From assembly GCA_030374735.1 (NCBI GenBank), contig JASCIV010000120.1, positions 1 through 43,567 of the forward strand: DNA of 43,567 nucleotides. Reading direction: 5' to 3'. Every line of letters begins with the position of its first letter. The first letter of the stretch is position 1. The stretch is from Gracilaria caudata (Eukaryota > Rhodophyta > Florideophyceae > Gracilariales > Gracilariaceae). Positions 10,131 through 19,267 of this stretch are shown in pieces. The position numbers were made by a program, and so were the translations under genes. Below the pieces are notes generated by a model. That model saw only the letters and a program-made list of their open reading frames with translations. It was not told the DNA's origin and made no database searches.

Positions 10131-11131
10131 AAGCGTTTTCTGTTTGGTGCTCCAATCGTTTGTCAGTTTTTCTCCACGTTGTGGGCTTCGTCAAAGTTTA
10201 TCAACGACAGCGCTTGATAGAGTACACTATCTGAGATGATTACATTGAAGAACGTGTCAGATCTGAGACATGGCGACCGCGATAACTGGGCAAAATTTTT
10301 TGATGACACTTAAGGTTAACGCCTCAATTAACGGGCACTGAACAAGGAGGCAAACCGGAACAAGAGAAACAGGTGGGCAGATGCACATCCACTACGCACT
10401 ATGTCCTTGTCGGTTAGAGAGGCGTAAGAACTGCTAAAGATGGCTGATCGTCAAAGCGCAATATATCCCAACCTCAGTTGAAATCTGAGGTGGCCCCGTG
10501 ACGACTGCTGCATAGATAACGCAACAAAATCAACATAGATGGCGCTTGGTATCAAAAAGTATTGCGCAGAGGGCCCATTTACGGCTCACACGTTTGAAGA
10601 ACTCTAGGTGCATACATATGCAGCTCATTCTGTCATACGAGAAGGGGTCAGGGAGATTAGGTGAAGAGTCGTCATGATTTAAGTTGTGGCCCGGAAGTTA
10701 AGTGGAGCTATCGGAAGATGTGAGGCCACAGGAATTGTCACGAGGACTTGAAGAACATCGGTCATACGCAAATTGACGTTGTCCTTGTCATCCCGAGAAT
10801 AGCAAATTCGTTGTCTTGTCCTATACTGATCACGTGCCCCTCGCTAGCCTTAGATAGGTTCATTGCAAAGAACAGCATAACTGTGTTAAATGATACCTCA
10901 CTAACGCACACATTCGAAGATTAGGTTCTTAATCAAGGATAAAAAGCGTTCTACACGACTGGCACGATGCCCAGAAATAAATGTTTTATGATCATAGTCT
11001 AAAGAGGGGAGGTAACAGTTAAGTCGTGGACCACACAGCCCATGGAGTTGCATGGTTCAAAAAGGATGTAAGCAATTGAGTGCTAAACGTTTTCCAGTTC
11101 CTATATGTCTCATATCGTTTGTAATTCCCAT
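10131..11131. other. Intergenic region, no recognisable feature
   Basis: A 1-kb gap lies between the basic-protein gene (plus) and the Hog-domain gene (minus), which converge on it. I found no ORF of note, no RNA gene and no clear repeat. Composition is ordinary (about 45% GC). It probably contains the two 3' UTRs and may include old, unrecognisable mobile DNA. Confidence 0.6.
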
Positions 11132-12532
11132 CTACACGCTAGAAAGGAAAGACAACGGTGCTCGAAAAGCGCTCATAAGAGCATCACCGCCGTTGTCCAA
11201 CTGTGAGGTATAAACCGCAAATGTGTCAAACAGAAGACGAAGAGGAGCAAGTACAGAGTGTGCAACTATAGGCTGGATGGCTTCGGTGTAGGTCGAACAG
11301 CGAATGTTGTCGACAATGATATCTCCATGAAGGGTTTGCGGGTTGTACAATCCTGCGCTCTGAACGATGGATACGTGAGATATAGTTGAAAGGCTTCCGT
11401 CTTCAAGTTGAACTTGCTGTCCGACTTTAGCGGAGCCGGCAGGTACAAGATTAGAGTCAAGGTAGATGAAATGCGAGGCGGTAACAGACAGTTGATCGCC
11501 GCGGTCGGTACGGATGCGCACAAAGTCGCTGACGATATTGTTGAGCTTATGTGTGAACATAAAGACGGGGGAGAATACGCCAGGAGCGACAAGCACGCGA
11601 TGACCAACTTGAAGTTGAGTCATAGGAATGCGCTGGCCGTTCTCCAGTCGGACAGTAGCTGAATGCGGAAAGCATCTCCTCTTCCTTTCTCTTGCCATCT
11701 GGGCCTCCCTTTCCTCGTCCAACACGGCTTGTTCTTTGGCGGTAGTGAAGGTGCTCGGGCCTGCAGGTTGAGAAATATCTTGTGCTTCATCCGCCGGGTC
11801 ATCAGTTTGTGAGGCGGATTCTTCGTCTTCGTCTTCGTCTTCATCTGCCTCGGCGGAGGCGTTTGGTTCTTCGTCGTTGCTCAAACTAGGTGCCGTATCA
11901 TCATCGCTCTGTATGCGACGACGGTAGAGGCAGGCATTCTCAGCAGCATTGCGAGGGATTGAGAGCATGTACATGGCGGTTGGTTGGTGCTCAAGATCAC
12001 GTTCGGTCACCTGGATTTCAACGCCACCAAACCGCTGGTTGGCTCTGAACAGATGTTGAAGCTGTGAGGTGTAGAGGTACACTCTGGGGTCATACGAAGA
12101 TGAGCCACAAGTCCTACCCGCGGCATCGACGCCAGCGACGTAAATGTGCGGAATGTCATCGGCGTTGACGCCGACATCGGTGAGAGCAATTTTAGCGGGG
12201 TCATATAAGGCGAGGACGTCATTCAGTTCTTCTCTCTCGCAAATAGCGCCGTCGACGGTGATGTCGTCGAACGGAATAAGCGCCTCTGGCGGTGACAGGT
12301 TGAGCGCGAGCGACACGCCTTCATCAAACGGCGGATACTTCACGGAACCATGGGCAATACTCGGCACGCAGCCTTCCGAGCGCGCAACCAGCACGAAGGT
12401 GGCACCGTCAATGTCTGCGGCGCGAGACGGCAGCTCGGAGGAGCGATCATGCGCGACGTGTCGCTCCGTTACCAGAAACGGTGCCGCGCACACCGCTGGC
12501 AACACAGCGCATAACAACAGCACGAAGCGCAT
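11132..12532 (-). CDS. Secreted protein with C-terminal Hedgehog-type Hog (Hint) domain
   Basis: This 466-residue protein starts at ATG 12532 and has an N-terminal signal peptide (MRFVLLLCAVLPAVCA). Residues about 40-205 form a four-cysteine domain I do not recognise. A strongly acidic D/E/S-rich linker (about 208-270) and a basic stretch RERKRR lead straight into the Hint domain, which begins with the catalytic Cys287 (CFPHSATV). The pattern follows Hog domains closely: CFPxSATVxLENG, then VGHRVLV, the T-x-x-H block (T351, H354 in VTASHFIY), GxYNPxTLxGxIIVD, a cysteine at 412, and AHxxxAPLRL. Hog domains cleave themselves through a thioester at the first Cys; animal Hedgehog then transfers cholesterol. 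Autoprocessing is inferred here, and the lipid acceptor cannot be predicted. There is no Hedge signalling domain. Confidence 0.88.
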   Translation of the reverse strand: MRFVLLLCAVLPAVCAAPFLVTERHVAHDRSSELPSRAADIDGATFVLVARSEGCVPSIAHGSVKYPPFDEGVSLALNLSPPEALIPFDDITVDGAICEREELNDVLALYDPAKIALTDVGVNADDIPHIYVAGVDAAGRTCGSSSYDPRVYLYTSQLQHLFRANQRFGGVEIQVTERDLEHQPTAMYMLSIPRNAAENACLYRRRIQSDDDTAPSLSNDEEPNASAEADEDEDEDEESASQTDDPADEAQDISQPAGPSTFTTAKEQAVLDEEREAQMARERKRRCFPHSATVRLENGQRIPMTQLQVGHRVLVAPGVFSPVFMFTHKLNNIVSDFVRIRTDRGDQLSVTASHFIYLDSNLVPAGSAKVGQQVQLEDGSLSTISHVSIVQSAGLYNPQTLHGDIIVDNIRCSTYTEAIQPIVAHSVLAPLRLLFDTFAVYTSQLDNGGDALMSAFRAPLSFLSSV

Positions 12533-12876
12533 GACGGCAGACGTTCGCACCCACAAACGAGCGGACGACAGAGTTTCGACGCGGCGCTCGGAGCGGCGCC
12601 GCCATTTTGTTGGGCTCGGGAGGCGTGGCGAAGCTCATGCGCTCGCGTGGCCGCATCGCGCTACGGCACAGCGGTGGCGCGAGCGGTCAAGGCGTTGACG
12701 GGGCGCCGCTCCGCTGCGTAGGAGGTGAAGCGCCGCTGCTGACAGCGCCGCGCGCATGGCGCACGGCGCGCCACGAGCGCGTCAGTTGACGAATTCAGCC
12801 GCGCTCGCTGCGCATTCCCGTGCCCCTTTTACATCAACTCATAGCTGTTGCTCTCTTTGTCGTCGCGAAGCGCAGT
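12533..12876. other. GC-rich promoter region between two minus-strand genes
   Basis: This 344-bp gap should hold the promoter of the Hog-domain gene and the 3' UTR of the oxidoreductase gene. It is very GC-rich, with many GCGC/CGCG words. The minus strand reads CAAAATGGCGGC near 12600-12612, which resembles a YY1-type ATGGCGGC initiator. I assign no function to it. Confidence 0.5.
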
Positions 12877-14332
12877 CTAACTGCTCCGCGCCCGTACGTG
12901 CTCCAGCGCCTTCTGCGCCGCCAGCCGTCCTGAGACCATGGCCCCGTGCAGCGTCGGCGAGTTCCTATGATCGCCGCACACGAACACGCCCTCACCCACC
13001 TCCACCTCCCTTTCGAATACAAAGTCGTCATCCTGCGCTGGCTGCGAGTGCACGATGCGATACATGCGTAACAGCTGCCACTCATCCACCATATCTCCGA
13101 ACCAACCCTTTAACTGCAGTCGCACCGCCTGTTCCACCTCGCTATCACTTTTGCCCAACTCGTCCCCGACTATAGTGCTTGATATCAGAGTCTTTCCAGC
13201 CGGAGCGTAACTTGCGCATACCTTTGCCGGAAAGAACATGTTGTTCACCACCCCATCCTTCTCACCATTCAGCACCAGGAGTGGTTCTGAAATCGGCGCT
13301 GCCTTGTTTGACGAAAAGTATAAACAAATACTTCCACGTGACGCCGCACATTCCACTCCTGTCAATAAACGAGCCGCCTCGGGACCCTCTGTCGCAACCA
13401 CAACCACATTAGGCGTGTACTCATGATTTTCAGTGCGCACCGAGTTACCACTCACGCTCGTAACTCTGCTGTTCAGCTTCAATTCCACATCCTGTGGAAG
13501 GCTTTCTGCCATTTGTCGTGAGATTGCACCAATACCACCCGCTGGCAACGACGCTGCATCCTCGGCAAACATCCTGAACACAAACGAAAACATAATGGAA
13601 GATTGCTCCGCAAGAGGCGCCAAGAAGATACCTTGGTAGAATGGCCGGAAAAAGGTATCGATGAACTGCTGCGAAAAACCCTCCCCACCAAGAAAGGAAT
13701 CGAGTGGCTGTGATGCGCTGCTCAGAATGTTTTGCAACGGCGTTCCCAGCAGTTTGAAGCGCAGCAACGCAACTCGTGCTTTGTCCGCCAGACTGCCTAT
13801 CGGCGTAAATAGACCAGAGATAGCGAGCAGCGGTGCGCGAAACGGATCGCTAATCGTATGAAACGCGTTCTTATACCTTACAATTGCACCTGGTAGAAAA
13901 CGATGTAGTTTGAGCTCATCATATCGAAGTCTGTTCGCGACCAAACATAGCAAGTATCTTCATGGTCAGTGCATACAAAACTTCGCTGCAAAACGCAACA
14001 GTGCACAGAACTCACACTTTTCTGCATTCTGGATACGCTTCAATGAACACCTGGAACCCGCGGTCGAGTAGAAAGCCCTCCACAACATCAGTGCGCACGC
14101 GACCTCCGACGTCATCTGATGCTTCGAGGATTGTTATGCTGAGTCCAGCTTTCGCGAGCTCACGAGCTGCGGACAGTCCAGCAACGCCGGCCCCGACCAC
14201 CACTGCGGTGGGCTTTTGGGGCGCTGCTGAGGCCACGCATTTCGGCGCTTTAGCAGCTAATCTCTTTCTTCGAAAGACGCCTGGCGAAAGAGGTGTCCAT
14301 CCACTCATAAAAAGAAACAATGTGGTGGTCAT
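12877..14332 (-). CDS. Plastid-type FAD-dependent oxidoreductase (phytoene desaturase/amine oxidase superfamily), two exons
   Basis: Two exons, complement(join(12877..13930,14016..14332)), encode 456 residues. The 85-bp intron begins GTGAGT and ends GCGAACAG. Splicing there joins AYPECRKV to LRYDELKLHRF, restoring the family's conserved AYPExxxxLxYDxL block, which fixes the junction. The dinucleotide fold is VVVGAGVAGLSAARELAKAG followed by ILEASDDVGGRVRTD. The C-terminus has VFVCGDHRNSPTLHGAMVSGRLAAQ, the usual FAD-binding end. The first ~39 residues (MTTTLFLFM, then R/K/A/S-rich) look like a plastid transit peptide. Relatives are widespread in cyanobacteria and plants as FAD/NAD(P)-binding amine-oxidase-family proteins; the substrate is unknown. 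It is not a canonical PDS, ZDS or CRTISO as far as I can see. The start is the first in-frame ATG (14332). Confidence 0.88.
13931..14015 (-). other. Spliceosomal intron in FAD oxidoreductase gene
   Basis: An 85-bp intron on the minus strand: donor GTGAGT, acceptor GAACAG, branch candidate CACTGAC. It is phase 2, after the AGT/GT boundary. The upstream frame runs into TGA immediately past the donor, so splicing is required for the full protein. Confidence 0.85.
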
Positions 14333-14817
14333 CGCCGTTTGTAGCGTTCGCGCAGCTGTATGGCTCACGTAAATGTCTTCAAAGTTCAGCTATGGACCTA
14401 AAACATGTGTCCGGTTGACGGCAGGTGCTCAGAAAACCACAGTAAAGAGATGATTTCAAGGCAAAAGGCAAAGCTTGTAAGCACATCCCCGACGAGCGAC
14501 ACCAAGATCGTAACAATAGTGGATGTCGCAAGAAAGTTTTACTATTTGAGGGATTCCCACTGCCGTTGCCCACGGAGATCTGAGCTCAAATTTATTATTC
14601 ATGATGTCCCTGTTTTAGGTTTTGGCAGCTCCGTCTGTCGCTTTCCTTCTAGCTGATCTCCTTCCGTGCGAAGAAGAATCGATGTGTTCAATTATCAAGC
14701 GAACGCTCAGTCCGGCATGGGAAAGCTAACCGTAGCGTTTTCCGGCCTTAAAAAAGGAGATCCAAGTACATTGTTAGGGCGTTAGAAACCCCTCTGTAAT
14801 CTGCTGTTCCTTCGAGT

Positions 14818-15185
14818 GTGAAACATCTGGTTTCGCTTAGAGAAGCAGAGGTGGCATTATCGCAATTATCCGTGGGACATACGCCCTGTTTGCTCCCTCT
14901 TGGCACACATCTAAAAGGAAAGAGAATGGTCTGCCCATGCCGCCCAGGCGTACTAAACGATGTCGATCACTACGTTTTGAGGTGTCCAGTGAGGACCTTG
15001 TCAAGAAGGGTATGTCTACTGCCTCCTAGATCGTCGAGTTTGTCAGTTCCACAAGTTATTTGAAAGTGGCCCGAAAGAATGTTGGTTTTTACTTAGTGAG
15101 AGAGCGTTTCTTTCAACAGAAATGATCTGCAGTACGTAGTAATTGAACTACTGTACCCGTAAACAGGGAGACAGAGAGAGAGCGC
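14818..15185 (+). mobile_element. 3'-end relic of a non-LTR retrotransposon (copy 1)
   Basis: The frame at 14818-15063 reads VGHTPCLLPLGTHLKGKR and then CPCRPGVLNDVDHYVLRCP, ending in a stop. The L/GH...P then C-x-C...H-x4-C layout is the cysteine/histidine block typical of the C-terminus of LINE reverse-transcriptase polyproteins. The region matches the fragment at 17797-18110 (opposite strand) in both protein and DNA. The two share a 3' segment ending in a small hairpin (15136-15151) and a GA-rich tail (about 15171-15182). The frame is broken by stops after 15063 relative to copy 2. It is 5'-truncated, as is usual for dead LINE copies. Confidence 0.7.
15136..15151 (+). repeat. Conserved hairpin near 3' end of the non-LTR relic
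   Basis: GTAGT and ACTAC arms enclose a 6-nt loop. The same hairpin, with longer perfect arms, is present in copy 2 (17825-17842). It lies just upstream of the GA tail in both copies, so it is probably part of the element's 3' UTR. Confidence 0.55.
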
Positions 15186-15909
15186 GTTAGAAGTATAGCT
15201 TGGGGATTTCTGTGTTCTCAAAATGGATTAATACGATGTCTTAGGATGCTCCGTATTTAGAGTCTGAAGGAAGAGCTCGATTTAATCAAGAACCTTCCTA
15301 CCTGAGATTCTGATATTCTGGGTTTGGAATCTGTATACCGGCTCCAATCGATCCATTCATCCTCAGATGTTTCATGAAAGCCATTGTGTCTATTGAACAA
15401 CTGCATACATACCACCTGGGGTTGGTGCCCAGACCGATTTTCATTGAACCGGTCCATACACTGGTAAGGTACAAGTTTTAAAATAGGGAAGAAGAGCACA
15501 GAACACCATTGAGCTCGACGCCAAGGTGGCTCAACAAAGATGTGGTTTAAAAAAGCAGAGAAGATCATCAATAGTTATATCAATAGTCCAACTTCTGACC
15601 ATTTGAATCAAAAAGAGTCTCAGTCCAGGGCAAAGACTGTGCTGACTAGACTATAATTCCGACATGCTATAATCACAAACTGTGAATCCGGTCCAGTGTG
15701 AAGTACTTTCCTCCATTCCTCATCTAAGGGGCATGATGAAAACTGTGAAAACTATGAAGAAAGGAACCTCTCAACTGAATGAACCAAAACTGTTCTTGAG
15801 AACAACCGAGTCCGGGACAAAACGGACATTAGCCCATAAACGCGCATCGTGCTCACATGCGTGTATAATACTGGGCAACCGAACAAAACACAAAGGCACA
15901 TGGAAATCA

Positions 15910-17139
15910 TTACAAGTTATTCCAGCCGAACGCTGTTCTTAAATTCTCGTATGTCAAAACTGTGATTAGTGTGTGCGGCCCAAGTCGAGCGTAATTGGCC
16001 GTCCAGCCACGCAAAAAGCCTCGGAATCCCTCCTTGTGCAATATCAAGCGAACACATTCGATGGGATGCATGCGTGGTTTGGAGTGCATCACAACTGATT
16101 TCACAACGTCAGCCGGTGTTGATACCGAAGTGGTGACTAATCCTGCAGTCATCGCAGCCCCAAAGTGAGCTGTAAGTCCCTCCTCAAGACCCGTATATCG
16201 CTTGAGAAGCGTTTTGCTTTGAAGAATTGATACGAACGTACAGGTAGAGTTTGAAACCCCCGCAAATGGAAGCCCACATGAGTTAGTCGAAGTTTCATTG
16301 ATGAGTATATCAGCGTGGACCTCAAGTTTGGCATAAAAGGAGGCCAGATGTCTATCCTTACCAATGATCATAGGTCGCAAGTTGAGACGAAGTGAGCAAC
16401 GCTGCTCGCAAAGCCGCAGGCATTGTTCCGTTCCACAAGGCTGTGACGCCTTCTTCTCTGATGATGCGAACAATGCCGTCTCCAACGTGTTTGTACTGAT
16501 AAATATCGGCTTGCTGCATTCGAACTTTGATTAGTTCACAAGGATTACCAACAAAAGCCCCTATAACAACGAAAACTAGAAGTTAGCGCATGGCTCTCGT
16601 TGAAAACTTTGCACTTAGCTCCATCACGTACCGATTGCTCCTGATGATACCGCAGCTGTAACCTTAGTTCCGAAAGTCGGTTGGTCGTAACCCATGTTCT
16701 CAGTGAAAAGCGTCCTGAGCGGTTCGTACAGACCCAACCGTGAGGCGCTATACGTGGCCGCTCGAAGAATGGCTGGTGAAAGCCCATTGTACAATGCAAA
16801 CAAACCCTCATCCTGAGCAACTCGATATAATCCAGACACCAATCCATTGTATCGGTGCTCGGTGCCAGAGAGCGATCCTTGAAGCTGAATGCGGAGCTTT
16901 ACGGTATCGATCGGATGCGTGAAAGTCGTGGCTGGTGACGGAACGTTGTTAGCAGCTGTTATGTATAGAGCACACGAAACCATGTTTCACGTACCAATTG
17001 CGCAAGAAAATCCACCTAACGCCAATTGCTGATACAGCGGATGCTTCTTGTGCTCTGAGGGAGGAACGGATCGCTGGTACTTTGCGACTGGAAAATCATC
17101 TTTCGCACTTTTCTTGCTCTCGGACATCTTGGATAGCAT
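15910..17139 (-). CDS. Mitochondrial carrier family (SLC25) protein, dicarboxylate/UCP-like, four exons
   Basis: Exons complement(join(15910..16216,16362..16560,16632..16931,16995..17139)) give 316 residues, the usual family length. Three homologous thirds each carry a carrier signature: PIDTVKLRIQ, NPCELIKVRMQ and PADVVKSVVM, with matching G-rich second halves (EGLFALYNGLSPAILR, EGVTALWNGTMPAALR, EGFRGFLRGWTANYAR). The family exchanges small anionic metabolites across the inner mitochondrial membrane. The signatures resemble the dicarboxylate/oxoglutarate/uncoupling group, but I cannot name the substrate. All three junctions keep the carrier consensus (for example GGFSCAI|ATTFTHPIDTVK). The start is ATG 17139, preceded by an in-frame TAG; ATG 17127 is an alternative. 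Junction 3 (16217-16361) is slightly less certain than the others. Confidence 0.9.
16217..16361 (-). other. Intron 3 of mitochondrial carrier gene
   Basis: 145 bp on the minus strand: donor GTAAGG, acceptor TTCAAAG, with ACTAAC present inside. It is phase 2. The join gives QLATYDHCKTLLKRYTGLEEGL, in register with the family. The acceptor choice rests on the reading frame and could shift by a codon or two. Confidence 0.75.
16561..16631 (-). other. Intron 2 of mitochondrial carrier gene
   Basis: 71 bp on the minus strand: donor GTACGTG (identical to intron 1), acceptor TTATAG, and branch word GCTAAC. It is phase 1. Splicing yields SSGAIGAFVGNPCELIK, which matches the family. Confidence 0.88.
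16932..16994 (-). other. Intron 1 of mitochondrial carrier gene
   Basis: 63 bp on the minus strand: donor GTACGTG, acceptor TCACCAG, and an exact TGCTAAC branch-point word about 18 nt before the acceptor. It interrupts a Gly/Ala codon position in phase 1. Read-through meets TGA within three codons. Confidence 0.88.
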
Positions 17140-17269
17140 AGAGGAGGAGTTCTACATTGAGAGCATAGCGACTGGAAAATGTACACGCGGCTACGAGCCC
17201 GTATTTTGGTCAAGCGAAAATGGCTTTTTCTCAGCCAAGCTCATCCTTTGCTGGGTTTTCACAGAATAT

Positions 17270-17310
17270 CGTTGTCGTCGCTGCTCCCACTGGGAGCAGC
17301 GGCGACAACG
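17270..17310. repeat. 20-bp-arm hairpin upstream of mitochondrial carrier gene
   Basis: Arms 17270-17289 and 17291-17310 are reverse complements at 19 of 20 positions around a single central base. The one mismatch is a G:T-tolerable pair. It lies 131-171 bp upstream of the carrier start codon. Confidence 0.75.
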
Positions 17311-17796
17311 AGGGAGCCTCCCACGCATGGACACTTCGCGAGAATGGTAGCGACCGCGCACAAGCAGACCGTATTCACAGACAGGAAGGCTAACTCTCTA
17401 GAATAAGTTACGAAAGATCAGGCCGTGATGTCGGAGCAGCGCGAATCTCAAATGCTCTTTTGCCTTCGCATGGGCCTTACAAAAGCAATGACGATGTCGT
17501 AGTATAAGTCTGCAACGATTTGCTTCTACAGTCAGCTTTTGGAGCAGACCTATTGCGGGTTTCATCCCCGAGTGCTAGTCGTATCGGCGTTGTGCAATAT
17601 GAGAAGGCGGAGTTGGCTCTCCAAACCTGGATGGTTTACGCTCACCAATAAAATCCAGGTTGCACCTCAGTAACTACTCACGGGATTTGTTCCAAGTCAT
17701 CGTCCGACAATATCCTCCTATGTTGAGGTCTCTAAGATGCCTGGGTTGGGTAAACGTAAAGCAAAAGAACTGAAGATGAAAGCCACATCTCATTTG

Positions 17797-18110
17797 GCTT
17801 TCTCTCTCTCTCTTCTACAGGTGCAGTAGTTTAATTACTACTCACTGCTGAGCGTCTCTGTTGAAAGAAACGCTCCTCACTAAGTAAACCAACACTCTTT
17901 CTGGCCATTTTCTGACGATTTCTGCAACTGTCAATCCTCGACGATCTGGAGAGGGCGGGAGACAAATTCTTTGAGACAAAGTCCGTAACGGACAACGTGA
18001 AAGAAAATGCTCTACGTCGTTTAGCACACCAGGGCGACATTTGCACAGAAGTCTCTTCCCTGACAAATGCGACCCAAGCGGATGGAGATGGCTTTCATCT
18101 GGTTCTTTTG
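17797..18110 (-). mobile_element. 3'-end relic of a non-LTR retrotransposon (copy 2)
   Basis: On the minus strand the frame reads LGSHLSGKRLLCKCRPGVLNDVEHFLSRCPLRTLSQRICL and continues to WPERVLVYLVRSVSFNRDAQQ. It aligns to the copy at 14818-15185 (LGTHLKGKRMVCPCRPGVLNDVDHYVLRCPVRTLSRRVCL). DNA similarity continues past the stop through a shared 3' segment, a perfect hairpin (17825-17842) and a GA/CT microsatellite tail (about 17799-17816). The C-x-C...H-x4-C block is that of LINE C-termini. Only the 3' few hundred bases remain. Confidence 0.7.
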
Positions 18111-18445
18111 ATTATGGTATACAGGCCCCTATTCTGAGACTGCTGAAAGTCCTGCTGGGGCAGTACAACAACAACAAAAGGGCCAAAACTTCCTACGCCA
18201 TTGTCGAACAAAATCTTTGGCTGTGTGGTGGCACCGTTCTTGCAGTGGAAGAACTCCCGGTAATGCAATGCATCGCCGAGAGGCATCTCAACGCAAATCG
18301 ATCAACATATCTGGAAATGTCACCGGAGAATCATTCTCGATGATCGTAGCGAACACGGGTTATCCGTTTATTCTTTTAACCTTTTTCAGTCCATCATAAT
18401 CATCTTGGACCAAATTTTGGTCATCAATCGAGTACAACTTGTACT

Positions 18446-18477
18446 GTACAAGGGTACCCTTGTACTGTACAAGGGTA
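18446..18477. repeat. Overlapping palindromes built from the TACAAGGGTA word
   Basis: GTACAAGGGTAC (18446-18457) overlaps its own reverse complement (18454-18465) to form a perfect 20-bp palindrome. A third copy, GTACAAGGGTA, follows at 18467-18477, and a weaker one (TACAAGGGCAC) lies at 18480-18490. Confidence 0.75.
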
Positions 18478-18553
18478 GCTACAAGGGCACGCGCTATTTG
18501 TGAAATTTTGTGTGACGTGCGTGCACACATTTGTCTTCCTCTGCCTCCTCTTG

Positions 18554-18565
18554 GTACGAAGGTAC
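18554..18565 (+). promoter_or_regulatory. GTACGAAGGTAC element
   Basis: This is identical to the reverse complement of 9283-9294. The nearest downstream gene on this strand starts at 19268, so this copy is not promoter-proximal to any gene I called. Confidence 0.25.
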
Positions 18566-19267
18566 AATAAGAGAGGGCTATGAAAGATATCCCTCATGAC
18601 TCGTTCGCTCCTTGTCCCTACCTAATTTCAGAAGTGAGAGCAGACGAGGGAGAATGCTCTGTGCAATCTCTACTAGTAGGGAAGCCTGCGACAAGCCGCG
18701 CAAGAAGTCTTCAAACGTCTGTGCCTCCACACCTTCAACAAAGCAAAGACGTCCTGTACATCATAAAAATGAAGTCCCCAGCTTTCGGAGTGCAACACAG
18801 GACATGGATAACGCCGCCCTTTTGGGTTGTCGAAAGTTGTACGAAGAACAAAGCGTCCGAAATGGGGTAAATCCCTCTGAGATCATGCTCTGAGAAAGAG
18901 AAAGGAAGCAGTGGACCCTGCCGAAACGCAATTGCAACGGGAAAGGGCAACATGCAAATTAACGTTCTGCGAACTTCACAGATTTCATCTGTTCACACGT
19001 TGACTACGAAGGGCACGAGTTTCCTTACCTAGAGCAACTCATGACTTTTGCTACTTGTCCGGTGTCGAAGCCCTCTGGGCCAACCAGGTTCGCTCAGAGT
19101 TCGCTTTGGATCCGACCTAATAGCCATCGCCAACATCCGTCAAGGGTTAAACTTTCTTTGCCTTCCTCTGCTTCACTACCGTCGATGCAACCTCACATCG
19201 ATACAGTCGCTGTATGCACCACTCATAAGGGCTAAGATTTCGTGTGTGAACCACCCGCGTTTGCGCT

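Larger units (their letters stand above)
14333..15909. other. Gene-poor intergenic region with a retrotransposon relic
   Basis: Apart from the retroelement fragment at about 14818-15185, described separately, I see no gene here. Open frames at 15257-15571 (minus) and 15682-15942 (plus) show no family similarity and no biased codon pattern. The region near 15160-15185 ends in a short GA repeat. The rest is featureless, moderately AT-rich DNA. Confidence 0.6.
17140..19267. other. Gene-poor intergenic region with hairpin, retroelement relic and palindromes
   Basis: This 2.1-kb stretch separates the carrier (minus) from the methyltransferase-like gene (plus). It contains a long hairpin (17270-17310), a second LINE relic (17797-18110, minus), an overlapping palindrome cluster (18446-18477) and a GTACGAAGGTAC word (18554-18565). 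Frames at 18580-18893 overlap one another and match nothing I know. Confidence 0.6.

Noticed and set aside
10420..10560. Possible third copy of the LINE relic
   Set aside because: A few words look similar (TTAGAGA...), but I could not extend an alignment or find the CxCRPGVLND block.
15257..15571. 104-codon minus-strand frame
   Set aside because: No similarity, no recognisable domain, and it lies within gene-poor DNA between an element relic and the carrier.
18580..18893. Two overlapping plus-strand frames of about 95 codons
   Set aside because: They overlap in different frames, neither shows domain features, and both lie among repeats.
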